Source: Hexactinellida sp. DTS-2022
Lineage: Eukaryota > Porifera > Hexactinellida
Reading direction: 5' to 3'
Assembly (NCBI GenBank): GCA_028753945.1
Contig: JAPNXP010000001.1
Span: 16,482,501 to 16,546,500 of the forward strand
Length of the DNA stretch: 64,000 bases
Part shown: piece after piece, positions 1 through 12,152 of the stretch
Layout: each line of letters starts with the position of its first letter
Numbering within the stretch: the first letter of the stretch is position 1
Position numbers and translations under genes: made by a program
The notes under the pieces: model-generated
What the model was told of the DNA's origin: nothing
Database searches by the model: none
Seen by the model: only the letters and a program-made list of their open reading frames with translations

Positions 1-858
1 TAAACAAATTAATGAAAATTCAAAATCAACCTAGAAGTTAGCTTCAACGGGTATTATAGGTAAACAAGTATGCCGAACACGAATTTCGCGTTTATAAATT
101 TCTCATATTAATATTTGTTGTTGTTGTTTACACAAAATAGGTAAACAAATTAATGAAAATTCAAAATCAACCTAGAAGTTAGCTTCCAACGGGTATTATA
201 GGAAAACAAGTATGCCGAACACGAATTTCGCGTTTATAAATTTCTCATATTAATATTTGTTGTAGTTGTTTACACAAAATAGGTAAACTAATTAATGAAA
301 ATTCAAAATCAACCTAGAAGTTAGCTTTCAACGGGTATTATAGGTAAACAAGTATGCTGAACACGATTTTCGCGGTTAAAATTTCTAATATGAATATTTG
401 TTGTTGTTGTTTACACAAAATAGGTAAACAAATTAATGAAAATTCAGAATCAACCTAGAAGTTAGTTTTCAACGGGTATTATAGGTAAACAAGTATGCTG
501 AACACGAATTTCGCGTTTAAATTTTCTAATATGAATATTTGTTGTTGTTGTTGTTGTTGTTGTTTACTCAAAATAGCTAAACAATTTAATGAAAATTCAA
601 AATCAACCTAGAAGTTAACTTTCAATAGGTATTATAAGTAAACAAGTGTGCTGAACACGAATTTCGCATTTATAAAATTCTAATATGAGTATTTGTTGTT
701 GTTGTTGTTTACACAAATAGGTAAACAAATTAATGAAAATTAGATAGCTATCTACCATTTCCATGGTAGAAAATGTCAGGAGTAAGGCCGCTCAGCGGCC
801 GTTAACTTGAGGTGCGTAGCACCGATCTGTCGCAAAGCGACCGAGACCGAAGGGCTCG
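1..858 (+). mobile_element. Helitron-like non-autonomous element, 3' part
   Basis: About six units of ~120 bp (GGTAAACAAATTAATGAAAA ... TTTGTTGTTGTTGTTTACAC) run to about 740, followed by the GC-rich tail shared by all copies: CCATTTCCATGG hairpin, GGCCGCTCAGCGGCC, GGTGCGTAGCACC, TCGCAAAGCGA, then CGAGACCGAAGGGCTCG|T. The 5' end is left of the window. It sits in the plexin intron before the PSI exon. Confidence 0.75.
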
Positions 859-1004
859 TTAAAATAAAATTATGTACGCAAAACTAATTCGTTTGTATAA
901 GTATATTGAGTCAAATTAAATTTTGGGATTTCTAGAAATTACTAGTGTCCCTTCATTTTCTAAATATCTTGACACATATAATTAAACTCACATTATGATT
1001 GTAG

Positions 1005-2924
1005 TTGGTGTCTATATATGTGGAAACCAGTTTGATTGTCAAAACTGTTTTACCAACAAGGATTGCAAATGGTGTACTACATTTGACAACAGAACTGGAG
1101 TGTGTGCAAGTATGTGCTCTAACAACATGAATACCTTCACATCTGTACAAACTTGTCCTCCTCCTGGAATCACTGACGTTAGTGTTAAATACGTATATAT
1201 TTACTTCTATCCATTCATTCATTTATTCTGCATTTCTTGAAAATAATATTATTAATACTAATGTAGAAAATTCTGTGTGTTGAAATATTACTACACTCCG
1301 TATGTGTTATGACTTTTTAGTTTTTACAAATTAATGAGTATTTTAGTTTATTTCTAAATATTGTTTTTTTGATTAAATTTCACAAAATTATGGAAGGAGA
1401 AAACAGGAATATTCATTTTAGAATTATTAGAATATATTATGTTTTTCATTTATGGTAAATGATTAGTCATTACTCAGCTATTTGTAAAGAAAATACTTTG
1501 ATGTAATAATCTGTGTATTTAGTTCGCACCTAGATCCACTGCTATAGGAGGATCTGTTGAGTTGGAAGTGAATGGATTCAACTTAGTTGTCGGAGGAAGA
1601 GAGACTTTAATTAGTGTAGGAGAGACCGCATGCCTGATTTCTCTGGCTAATCAAACCCTGTGAGTTTGTTTGAAATGAATACATCCACGTACGTATAGGT
1701 TATGTTTATGAAAATTGTTAATCTTATTATTAGAATAACATGCTCTCTTCAAGCTGCAAATCATATCTTATCTTCCAAGATTAATCTGACAGTTGATGGA
1801 GTTAGTGTGGAGAGTGATTACTTTTTTCATACAAGAATCCCAATCATAACAGGAGTATTACCCAACTTTACACCTCAATCTGGTGGCTCAAATGTGACAT
1901 TGTTCGGAAATAACCTCGTAATAGGATCAAATAGGGAAATCAAAGCTGGAGACACTCAACTTAATATAGTAGAAACACTGAATAACACGATAGGTGATGA
2001 TATAATATTGTCAAATATATAAATTAAAAAAACCGATAAAATTCAAATACATAGTTCGTCAGAATTTGTTGAAAAATACATATACTGATATTCTATTAAT
2101 CAATAGGGGATGAAATAATTTGTGTGTCCGAACAATCTCTTCATATCTCCAGTCCTCTGATAAGCATAACAATTGATGCATTTGCGACTTCATTCACTCA
2201 GGAGGCATTTAATTTGCTGGCTGACCCCCAAGTAACTAAAATGTACTTAGCGGGATATAACCAGGAGCTGAGAAGTATAATTGTATCTGGAGGCCTGGAC
2301 TATAGTCTTAGGGGGAGGAACCTCGGAGCTACACTCACTCAGATCCTGGTGTTCATGCTAGGCGACACGGAGATTAGTAGATCCGTAAGAATAATTATTA
2401 GTCACCTATTTAACGGCATAATAATATTATTACCTATATTCAATAGAAATGTACACCACCTTCAGATGCGATGTCTACTGAACTATTTTGCCCTGGAGAG
2501 TATTTGAATATCGATCCTTCTCCTGAAGGGACTGATGTTAGATTTGAGCTTATAATGGATTTTGTTCCAAATGTGACTAGTTTGTTCTTTGAAGTATTTG
2601 AATTCAAAATATATCCTAACCCAGTGTTAGTAAAAGGTAGTACTAACAACACTATATTGATCGAAGATGATTCCACAGAAATATTCATACAGGTGACACA
2701 CTGACAACAATATTATGTGTAACTGAGTTAATTTGTTGACATTTACTATTGAATTTGTTTAGATCCTTAATGTTGATATTATTCCCACACAAGCGATTTC
2801 GATAAGAGGGATACTTAGAGACAATATTACAGACGAAAATATTTGTTCCTCATCGAGATTTACCAACCTAGGTATTGCGTGTTCCATCAATTCTTCACAG
2901 ATAGATCAGATAATGAAATTAGAG
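1005..2924 (+). CDS. PLXN: Plexin ectodomain exons: PSI domain and IPT/TIG repeats
   Basis: The first exon encodes a PSI cysteine knot (pattern CGNQFDCQNCFTNKDCKWC, then CASMC and CPPPGITD). A phase-0 junction at 1177/1523 leads into an IPT repeat (PRSTAIGGSVELEVNGFNL), and exon 1734-1993 carries the next one (LPNFTPQSGGSNVTLFGNNL). Exons 2107-2384 and 2447-2692 continue Ig-like beta-rich extracellular sequence with N-glycosylation sequons. Exon 2763-2924 ends at a GC donor. There is only one PSI domain here; vertebrate plexins usually have two or three, so the array looks shortened, though upstream exons are not visible. Confidence 0.88.
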
Positions 2925-5900
2925 GCAAGCTCACACTTTGTATACTTAGTTTATAATAACAGAAGCAAATTTCTTAACTCATAATGATTATTACTAATTT
3001 TATAGGTTGAGATTGGTCTGAATGATAACAGATATATTATAAAACTCGATGTATTTAGAATTTCCGCTTCCAGAATAGGAATAGCATATCTGATATTTTT
3101 AGTAACTATATTTGGTTTGATGTTACTAGCAATCACCTGCGTTATTTCAACTGTGGCTTGTGTGTGTTGCTATGGACTTTTGAAAAATAGGAGGACCAAT
3201 AAGATGGCGAACTACCTCCAATTAGAGATGAACAATGTTGAGAAAGACCTTATCAACAATTGGGTTAAAGGTTTGGTAAAACGATGAGACTAACTAAATT
3301 AATTCTACTTACAATTAAGTGTGTTCATAAAATTTGGTTGAAAATTGGTTAAAAGCAAGTTAATAATTTATTTAGAACTACATGAACGCATAGTACAGAA
3401 TGTCAAATCATTAAATCATTTGAATTCCGAACATAAGCTTATGACCAAACTTAATTGATCAAACTTTAAGTTGTCAGTTAGCATTTGTCTGCAATGACTC
3501 TGAATACCGTATTGCCTCGAACAAGCGCCGGGGAAAGAAAAATGACATTTGTGTTATACAATTAATACCCATTAGTTGATACCTGGAGTATGATTAAATT
3601 TATTTTAGCAACTTCGCAATGTTTACTGTCTCTGAGAACCATTAGAATCCATCTAAATTATATTTCCTGGATTTTTCTAATAAGATTGAGGATAAATTTG
3701 GCCAACGAAAACAAAAGCGCCGGGCGCTTATTCGAAGCAATTAAGTATTTTTTAATATCAACATTTTTGGAACAATAGTTTCAGTATATATAGTCCAGCG
3801 GCATAGCCATAAAATTTCAAAAGATTGTTCATTTTTTTGATAAAAGCACCAAAATTAGTACACATGTACTTTGATGTAGTGCGAACATTTTTGGACATTG
3901 AGGCAATTGAAAGAGTGCTTATATCGGCCATAACAGCTCGCCAAAGTAACCACGTCCGATCAGGGGCGGATCCGGCCTCCCCTGAGATTTTTCTCATGGG
4001 GGCCCCCCTTACCCCCTTACCGTCGCTCGTTTCACTCGCTCCATACCCCTCCAAATTTCCCCCCCCCCCTGAGTCGAAGGGCTGTATCCGCCCCTGCGTC
4101 CGATAGTGTTCGCCGGACATGTTTCCCTTAAAAACTTGTTCAAATTAAGTTATATCGTCTTTTTATTGTTGAATTCGGTTTCCAAGTAAATTTCCGATAA
4201 TTTGATATATCACATGACCATATTTGGAATAATTTTACTTATTACCCAGGTACTTAATAATACAGGTCAACTGTACGTTGAGAAAGATAGGGTTTCTAGG
4301 TTTCACAGAAATGAATGCTGAAGACGAAGTTGATGATGAACTATTCAAAGTAGGAAATGTACCGCTACATGATTTTAAGACTTTCGTGTTGAGAACCCTC
4401 TTCTCAGGGTTACAAGACCATGCAGTATATCATCCTATAGAGGTTAATTATTCTTATAAACAAAGCGAAATTTGTGACCAATTATCTATACATATCCTTT
4501 TAGAAACCAAATAGCTTGGATATAAAAGCATTCAATACTGGTTTGCACGAGTTTGAACAACTTCTATATGATAAACGATTCCTGTTAGCCATGATCCACT
4601 CAATGGAAGATAATCCTAACTTCTCTAATACAGACAAAAGAAACGTGGCTAGTATATTAACTATAGCCCTGTTCAACTCAATGCCATATCTTACAGAAAT
4701 TTTGTTTGAATTGCTGCAAGAACTGATTAATAAGACAATGTCCAAGAAATCTCCTAAACTGCTATTCACAGAGTAGGTGGAATCGTGTAATTATTAACTA
4801 TATTAGGTAATCCGAAGTTATTACTACCGCTTTTGGATAACTTGAGACATTCCGATACGATCATATGTACAGACTAGTATAGACTAGTCACAGCATATAA
4901 TCAACAATGGATTACTTCAAGTCGACAAATGGAGAATTTACCATTATTTCAATAATTAATAATGATATAGCTGAAAAATGTATTATACTTGTAAGTTGTA
5001 ACTAGTAGTATATAGGAATATCATATCAAGGCACCCCTCAGAATTATTATATGTCATCATATGATGACGTTATCATAATTTGGTTCGAATTATCGTGTTT
5101 TATTGCCCACTTTTACATAGTTAATCGCGTTATAAATGTTCAAAATTGGAATATGATTATACCCAGAACAATTGTACATCGAAATTATGTTTGGAATGTT
5201 GACACAATCCTCAGTTTCCCAAATTTTTTAAATTCCTAAATGAGCCATAATCTCAAAAACTATCAATGTTTGTGTAAACTAGGCTAGTACAGATCTATCC
5301 ATAATAAGTAACTTCATATTTATTAATAGTACATTATCTATGCTTAATATAATGAGAATGTTATAAACTAACTAGTATTTCATATAAAGTATTAAACAAA
5401 TTTAGTATTGTACTAAACTCATAGAAAATTAACCATAGCACTTTAGGACTCCATCTGTTGCAGAAAGGCTGCTAACTGGTTGGCTCGCGTTCAATCTATA
5501 CTCACACTTACAGTGTTCACCCAGTGTATCAATATATGAACTGTTTCTGAGGCTCAAACATCACATTATGTCGGGACCTGTTGACGTTTTGAATGGTAAA
5601 GCAACCAATTCTCTATCTGAAGAAAAGCTGCTACAAGAGGAAATACCATACAGAGTCAGTATTTCAGTTTAACTTTATACAGATCAGCCGATACCTTTTC
5701 TAATGTTGTTTTCGGGCACTGGAAAGGCATTTTTTGCAAAGCGTATTTTATATTGAAAAGGTGTTTGCCGATTTTTAAGTAAACTCTTCATTTCTACTAT
5801 TCACTCAGAAGATATTATGCGTATTACAGTAGTTTGTAATTTGATTAGGAACTTGACATCGAGATAGAAGCAACAAAGAACAACAAGATTCCTTGTATAC

Positions 5901-8900
5901 TGTTGGACTGTGACACGATTACACAAGCTAAAATAAAGATAATGGATAAACTGTATCAAGGTACAGGATACTATCAGAGACCTAAGTTATAGGTGAGAGG
6001 TTTTTAATTGTAATACTTCATTATTTTTCGAGTTTGATGTTTGTGATCTTTTCAAGACAGTATATGCATTGCCACTTGTTAAATTTAATTTCTATTATAA
6101 ATACATTTCATATAACGTATATGCACCAAGATTATAAGAATTTATTAAGAGTGTTATACTCGTAAATTGGAATGTTTTATTATTACATTTTCGTATTTCA
6201 TAAAATACATACATTATGATGTTAGATCAGGGTTCCGCAAACTTTCATTTATATCAGGCCACATAATCTTACCAAAATTTTCTCAGGCCGCAAACAATAT
6301 CGAGAAATTTTTCGAAATTTATAACAAAACTATTATGTTGTCTAGACTAGAAGTCTATAACTATACTATAATTTCTAAGCAAAAAGTGCATAAAGGCCAC
6401 ACATGATACAAATTTCCATTGGGCTATCAGGCCCATAGGCGCAAAACCCGTGGGTGCCCTGGGTGCCAGGGCACCCACGACAGAATTTTTTGATATTTTT
6501 AGTTAAAAAATATAATTTCTTAACACATTTAATCGATAAATTTTAATGTCACAGAATAGAAATCATCACTTCGACCTTTTCTCATTCCTTTCAACAGCTG
6601 CCTCATGTCTTCTCTTCAACCTGACCACTGCTTCGGGTACCCACGACAGTTCGGGTACCCACGACAGTTGCGCTGAACATGAAAAAATTGCGCCAATGAT
6701 CAGGCCACACATAAGGTTGTTTCAGGCCGCATGCGGCCTGAAAAACCTAGTTTGCGGAACCCTGTGTTAGATAGTCAAAATAGCAGTCTGTTATGACTAC
6801 ATGAAAGGTTCTTGCATGAAAGGTTATTATTAAAAATAACTTGTATCCTGGTTTAGGATGTAGACTTGATGCTGAGGTTAGAAGGTAGAGGTAGACAGCT
6901 GCTGAGAGATAATGATATGACGAATGAAGAAGTTGGAGAATGGCGTAAAATTAACACACTATCTCATTACAAGATACAGAGTGGGATGTTGTTTGTTGTG
7001 GTACCTAGGAAGCCAAAGCCAAACCTTGGACAGGTATGGGACTACCCGGGGACTGCAATTTACGACTTTAGGGATGCTCAAAGGTAATTAAAGATTTGAG
7101 CACATTTATGTCGTTTATAGTAACAATTTATATCCTAAACAGTGGAAACACAATTTATGATATTTTTGGAGAAAATTAAGAATTGTTATATTCAACCGAA
7201 ATGATCGGACAATTTTGGAACTACAAATACATTTATCAATTTATTTGCTCATTAAGAATAAAAAAATTTCGGGGTTATGCCTTCCTAAACATTTCCTATT
7301 TACGAAAGATTTATTTGATAAAAACACGTTTATCGTTAAAAAAAAAAATATACAACTAATTGGAACATATCTATTATTGGCAAAATATTTGCCTGTAAAC
7401 TTCGTTGTACTACTTCAGATGGAATATATTTTTACGAACCCTTCGGTATCGGTCGCTTGGCGAAGGATAACTCAACGCGATTCAATTTTTGCATGATTCA
7501 ATAATGCATCACAAAAATTAATATTCATACATAAAATTCCCGATTCATATTATAATTTTGAAAATAATGAATTTTTAATTAATGTACTGTATTTACTCGA
7601 ATAGTAGCCCAGGCGATTATTAATTTTTAGCCTCCCCCGTCTAGGGAGTTGATTATTCGAAATGACAACAATAAATATTCATATTAGTTATTTGTAAATG
7701 CGATATTCGCAGTCAGCTTACTTGTTTACCTATAAATTAAAATAACATTTGGAAGTTAGTCTCTATCTGAAATATAGATATGTTCTGTTTCTTTTCCCTT
7801 ATCTCTTTAATCCAACCGAACAAAATAATATAGATACGTATCTACATTTTTCAATTATCCGAATGATTTAACCTTTCCGAACTAAATTAGAATTATAGGA
7901 GGATTAAACCCACCTCAATTTCCGCTTCCAAATTTTCTAAAGGAGAGCACTCCTGTAACCACTCAGCATATTCCTTTTAATGAGCATTTTTTTAATTTCA
8001 AAAAATATTCGGTGGCTTTCGCAATTCGCTTAATACCAATTATTCTAATTTATAATAGAAATAATATTGCTTAATTAATTAAGAACAAGTTGTTATCCGT
8101 CCCCATGCAAAATAATAATTATATTCCTCAAATAACTAGGTTGTCAATTAGCAAACAATTTTTCACAAGATGCGACTCGCTATCGCGTAATACCACTGAA
8201 AATCTATTCATGCACAAAATTTCTCGTAATTTAATGCGATGAGTCTCATAGGGATTCGGAATTAGATAAAATCTATATAATTAAATCTCGATTGTTGTTG
8301 TTTGTTTGTTTGTTTGTGTGTTTGTCCGGATTGTATTAAAGTTATGGGGGAATAGAAACCCCATTTATTATTGAGATAGAGACTAAGTTCCAAATGTTAT
8401 AGTAGGTAAACAAGTATGCTGAACACGAATTTCGTATTTATAAATTATAATATGAATATTTATTGTTGTTGTTTACAAAAATAGGTAAACAAATTAATGA
8501 AAATTCAAAAATTCAAAAGTTTAAACTATGGAAAATGGTAGAAAGGGTTGTATATAACATCCACTACCATTTTCCATGGTAGCAACTAGCAAGGGTGAGG
8601 AGGAAGGTCGCATAGTGGCCGTTAACTTGATGTGCGTAGCACCGATCCGTCGCAAAGCGACCGAGACCGAAGGGTTCGTATTGAATAAAATAGATCGAAT
8701 TTGAATGGTTGAATTACATCATTATTGAAACGATTTTTTTAAGATTTTATAACTTATTAAGAATACCGCATAAGAATATAATTGTTTCAACAGTGCTTCT
8801 CAATTGGTTACCCTACACGATACACAGATGAACAAAGTATATCATCTGCAAAATTCTGAGCAGAGTGGAGACAATTTGAAACTGAAGAAGAGAGCAACTA

Positions 8901-11900
8901 GGAAGAGAAATTTAAGAACTGAAGTATTCCTACCTAGGCTACTTGTTACTAAGGTACGCTAGCATGTAATAATGGTATAGATATAATGCATGTTATTCTT
9001 ATAGGCCGCGTTACAGAAATATGTCGATCAGTTGATGGAAGAAATATTCCCCATCACAAGTGTACATCTTATTTTCGACAATGCCAACCAGATCCCAAGA
9101 GCAATTAAGTTGTTGTTCGACTTCTTTGATGAGCAGAGAACAGTGTATAGCATTGAAGATCCTGATGTAGTGCATACTTGGAAAAGTAACAGGTAAATCA
9201 GAATTATTTCTGGATTTTGGAGTCAAATATTAATAATAATAATAAGTATAAGTTTGACTTCTCAGCTTGATAATCTAAAATTATTCGTATATTTTATGCT
9301 CCGGTTAATTCAAAAATTCATATTTAATAACTTCTGTTAACTTATTGAACAGATTATAGCAGTGTGTGGTCATGTGGTTGATAATTAACTCTCTGATAGT
9401 GTTATTCTGAGGTTCTGGGTAAATATACTAAAGAATCCTGATTTCCTATTGGACATCGCTAAAGGCGCTACGGTTGATGCAGCACTATCAGTGATTACAC
9501 AGGTATTAGGTTGGGACGAGTGGCGGCGCCAGGATTTTTAATCAGGGGGGGCTCTGGGTGGGCAGGGAGATTTCAGGGGGGGAACAATTAATAAATATTT
9601 TTAATGCTCCATTACAAGAAAAAACTATAAAGTTTAAGAAATCCATCAAATTTATAGTAATAAAGGAGCTACAGCAGAAAAGGGAATTGTCGATTGGTAC
9701 GGCATTTATGAATACTTAAAAATTTCATAACTAGAATAAATAAAAATTATTTGCCATTTTTTATTGAATTATATTACTTAGATAGTGAATTAGTGATTAC
9801 GAAATGAAACAAATAAATTCCAATTACTATGTATATGCTTTCATTTTTCAAATATTCATTCTAATTCAAAGGTACAGGGACAACATAAATGTAATTTCTA
9901 TAATACAACCTCGTACAGAGGTTGTAATATCCTTATGAGGGTGATATTCTATTGCAGCTCCGGGAGCGGCTCAGAGGGGGGCTCACCCGAAAATAGGGGG
10001 GGGGGGGCTCGAGCCCCCCCTTGCCCCCCCATAGCGCTGCCACTGGTTGGGACTTGGAACTTAATATATAGTTCGTTGGCTAGAGCATTAGGAACGTAGT
10101 ATTATCGTCTTCTGTTTGTAGGCTGTGATAGATAGCTGCTCTCCAGAGCAATACATCACGAAAGTGAGTTACTAACTGGATTCTAAATTCTAATTTATTA
10201 TTTTTTATAACATAATAATGAATAATTTGTATGGCAATTGAATTTATACCAGTAATTTGAAAAGGTTTTTGTAATATTTATAACTTGATTTATCGAGTCA
10301 TTGCTCACCAAGTCGATATTCCTTCTAATCAGGTTTCACATCTCTATAGGTGCATCTAATTTTAGAATACTTATTTATATATGTGTTGATATTTATATTA
10401 AACGAGCCCTTCGATCTCGGTTGCTTAACGACGGATCGGTGCTACGCACCTCAAGTTAACAGCCGCTGTGCGGCCTTACTCTCACCCTTTCTAGTATCTA
10501 CAATGAAAATTGGTAGAAAGGGACGTTATATACATCCCTCTATAATATTTCCATAATTTTAACTTGTTTTTCATATTCTAAATTTATAAAAGTGAAATTA
10601 GTGCTCAGCATACTTGTTTACCTATAATATTCGTTGAAAGCAAACTTCTAGGTTGATTTTGAATTTTCATTAATTTGTTACCTATTTGTGTAAACAACAA
10701 CAACAAATACTTCATATAGAAATTTTTAAACGCGAAATTCGAAATCAGCATACTACTTGTTTACCTATTATAACTTTGGAACATGGTCTGTCTCAATTAT
10801 CAATGCGGTTTCTATTCCCCCATCACTTTAATACAATCCTGACAAACAAACACACAAACACACACACAACAATCGAGATTTAATAATATAGATATAGTTT
10901 AAAGGCGAGTTTATAGTTTGGGAGAACTCTCTACACAATAGCTTTTATCATTTAATCAAATTTTACTATAAGGCCATATTAAATAAATAATTTTGTTTAT
11001 CATCGCTGTCCGTCCCAAACTTTACCCTCCCTCCGTCCGGATATATTTAATAGTTATCTTGATAACATAATCGTCCAAATATTAGTTATAAATTTGTGTA
11101 AAATACTCTTAATGTATCAATTTTTCATAAGTCTTGTATTTTAGAGCATTATATAATTATTTAAGGATTGTCATGGGATTTTATAATTAGATTAAATATT
11201 TATATTTATTGTTTGGCATAGGATAATGTTATCTTCATATTAATGGTATAAAAAAATAAAAATAAAATCCAGTCCACCGTCCGTATTTTCTGAAAAATCC
11301 GGATGAGAAACAATTTATTTATTTACCAGGCCTAATCATTTCCAATATATTCCATTCACATCGCCGTTTATTCGACTTGCTTCAGTTTTTATTAATTGCA
11401 TTTATCCATATAGGCTAGTCCAACAAACAAGTTGCTATACTACAAACAAGTACAAATTTACAAATCTCGAGTGTATAAGTAAGAATACATTTAGGATTAT
11501 TTATTGTTGTTATTAGTCATTTTTATGAATTTAAATATTCATAGTCGCATTCATTTTACAAATATAAATGGTATTCTACTCACATGACTTCTGCATAGAT
11601 ACTATGAGGAAATCAGGCATGCTCCCACAGTGCATATGAATAGCATTACATTCCCATTTAATGTAATTCAAGCTAGGGTACGTATCTAAAGCTTGATTAT
11701 AACACTGTATGAACAAATTCATATTCGCATGCTATTTTTCTAGGGACACGATTGCATGTTCCATGTAGATAGTGCTGTTTATGGACTATTTAGTTATGCT
11801 CAGTCCTATGAAGAAGAGGTAGGTATGGAATAGTATATGGATATTATCAGAGCATTAAAGGAGCTCTATTTATGAATGAGGAGCTCTTATAGCTCGGGAT

Positions 11901-12152
11901 ATTATAGACATAAATGCTGCGAAAATCTCTATTGAAAATAAATTGTTACACACTTGTTATTTAGTATTTAAACTAGGAGTGCCAATTTACTCTTAATTTA
12001 TATGCTTTGAATTTGAAGAAATCTAAGTTTCCGTTTGTTATTTCCAGGATTCACTCTAATTATAATTGCTTTAGATTCGAAACAGACTTGATATAGAAAA
12101 CCTGGAGCTGCAGAAAGAAATATTCTGTGAAGTTTGTTTGGCAATGACATAA
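1005..12152 (+). CDS. PLXN: Plexin, 3' part of gene (20 exons, PSI to end of RasGAP)
   Basis: Plexins are semaphorin receptors whose cytoplasmic RasGAP domain, split by a Rho-binding domain, controls adhesion and cell guidance. I placed these exons by splice sites, phase and family similarity: 1005-1177, 1523-1659, 1734-1993, 2107-2384, 2447-2692, 2763-2924, 3006-3275, 4266-4442, 4504-4772, 5447-5654, 5849-5992, 6857-7083, 8794-8953, 9005-9192, 9400-9502, 10122-10163, 11414-11478, 11599-11677, 11744-11818, 12075-12152 (TAA stop). Phases match at every junction. Order: PSI, IPT repeats, one membrane helix, GAP part 1, RBD, GAP part 2. Exon 1005 starts in phase 1, so an upstream exon (sema domain) lies outside the window. 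One intron (2925-3005) is GC-AG. The exon ending at 5992 closes with an in-frame TAG, so this copy may be non-functional or use another donor. Introns carry at least five mobile elements. The family call is very secure. Confidence 0.93.
3006..3275 (+). CDS. PLXN: Plexin transmembrane exon
   Basis: This exon starts phase 0 at VEIGLNDNRY and encodes a single hydrophobic helix (IGIAYLIFLVTIFGLMLLA and following, about 28 residues) ending in CCYGLLKNRRTNK, a basic stop-transfer stretch. A juxtamembrane acidic/amphipathic segment (LEMNNVEKDLINNW) follows, as in plexins, where it forms a helix before the GAP domain. I prefer the donor at 3276 (GTAAAA) because it keeps phase 0 into exon 4266. Confidence 0.88.
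3505..3741. mobile_element. TA-type MITE (TACCGTATTTCCCC family) in plexin intron
   Basis: A diverged copy of the family also seen at 42038, 45454, 47650 and 58904: one end TACCGTATTGCCTCGAAC, the other containing GCGCCGGGCGCTTATTCG. The inner sequence about TTGAT and ATGACATTT is shared between copies. No coding potential. Confidence 0.5.
3961..4096. mobile_element. hAT-type MITE, 136 bp, in plexin intron
   Basis: Terminal inverted repeats CAGGGGCGGATCC / GTATCCGCCCCTG, with an exact 8-bp target duplication CGTCCGAT at 3953-3960 and 4097-4104. The same family lies at 43941-44094. Confidence 0.9.
4266..5654 (+). CDS. PLXN: Plexin cytoplasmic GAP domain, first half (exons 4266-4442, 4504-4772, 5447-5654)
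   Basis: Exon 4266-4442 encodes VPLHDFKTFVLRTLF, matching the plexin segment before the GAP core. Exon 4504-4772 contains NFSNTDKRNVASILTIAL, the signature block of the first GAP half, followed by LLQELINKT. It ends phase 2 at a GTAGGT donor, just before what would otherwise be a stop. Exon 5447-5654 resumes with TPSVAERLLTGWLAF and includes SGPVDVLNGKATNSLSEEKL, the conserved linker into the Rho-binding domain. The intron between 4772 and 5447 holds part of a foldback-family repeat. Confidence 0.9.
4905..5290. repeat. Partial copy of the foldback element seen at 33121-34617
   Basis: The stretch around ATGTCATCATATGATGACG and GTTATAAATGTTCAAAATTGG closely resembles 33490-33940, the arm of the large palindrome. 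It lies in the plexin intron 4773-5446. The open frame here is not a gene. Confidence 0.6.
5849..7083 (+). CDS. PLXN: Plexin Rho-GTPase-binding domain exons (5849-5992, 6857-7083), with in-frame TAG
   Basis: Exon 5849-5992 encodes the ubiquitin-like RBD start with LLDCDTITQAKIKIMDKLY, close to the plexin consensus. Exon 6857-7083 continues DVDLMLRLEG and WRKINTLSHYKIQSG. Aligned with family members, the junction is residue-perfect, but the last codon of the first exon (5990-5992) is TAG, followed at once by a good donor (GTGAGA). An alternative donor at 5961 (GTACAG) paired with an acceptor ending at 6863 keeps frame and skips the stop, at the cost of about 12 conserved residues. Exon 6857-7083 ends phase 2. 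Confidence 0.82.
6228..6764. mobile_element. hAT-type MITE with a nested insertion, in plexin intron
   Basis: Terminal repeats CAGGGTTCCGCAAACT and AGTTTGCGGAACCCTG-like, with 8-bp target duplication TGTTAGAT at 6220-6227 and 6765-6772. The central part (about 6430-6690) holds extra sequence with repeats of GGGTACCCACGACAG, absent from the 265-bp sibling at 61370-61634, so another insertion has landed inside. Confidence 0.88.
7588..7670. repeat. Truncated TA-type MITE end
   Basis: TGTATTTACTCGAATAGTAG followed by CCAGGCGATTATTAA matches the ends of the elements at 22585-22846 and 47275-47466. The other terminus is not visible. The rest of intron 7084-8271 is AT-rich with nothing I can assign. 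Confidence 0.45.
8272..8678 (+). mobile_element. Helitron-like element, short copy
   Basis: Starts A|TCTATATAATTAAATCTCG, runs through (TTTG)n and a single tandem unit, and ends with the hairpin tail CGAGACCGAAGGGTTCG|T. It lies in a plexin intron. Confidence 0.75.
8794..12152 (+). CDS. PLXN: Plexin GAP domain second half, to the C terminus
   Basis: Nine small exons rebuild the conserved block. 8794-8953 has KVYHLQNSEQ and VFLPRLLVTK. 9005-9192 has ALQKYVDQLMEEIF and HTWKSN. 9400-9502 has LRFWVNILKNPDFLLDIAKG. 10122-10163 has AVIDSCSPEQYITK, 11414-11478 ASPTNKLLYYKQVQIYKSRV, 11599-11677 YYEEIRHAPTV, 11744-11818 FSYAQSYEEE. 12075-12152 is the final helix (RLDIENLELQKEI) and TAA. All phases agree. 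The catalytic second arginine is in the LRFWVN region (residue order L-R-F-W). The exons downstream of the TAG look well conserved, arguing against long-standing pseudogenisation. Confidence 0.9.
9518..10045. mobile_element. hAT-type element, 528 bp, in plexin intron
   Basis: Ends GAGTGGCGGCGCCAGG and GCGCTGCCACTG, with exact 8-bp duplication GTTGGGAC at 9510-9517 and 10046-10053. G- and C-runs lie near both ends. Related short copy at 29976-30123. Confidence 0.88.
10403..10892 (-). mobile_element. Helitron-like element, reverse copy
   Basis: Reads in reverse: 5' end at 10892 (A|TCTATATTATTAAATCTCG), CA/TG-rich stretch, two tandem units, then the tail ending CTCG|T at 10403. It lies in the plexin intron 10164-11413; the remainder of that intron (10900-11400) is AT-rich without recognisable features. 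Confidence 0.78.

Noticed and set aside
1-760. CRISPR-like regular repeats
   Set aside because: Units of ~120 bp are contiguous with no unique spacers, and the genome is animal.
2821-2900. Possible tiny intron from CTAG|GTATTG to TTCACAG
   Set aside because: Only about 29 bp; read-through stays open, in frame and plexin-like, so no intron is needed.
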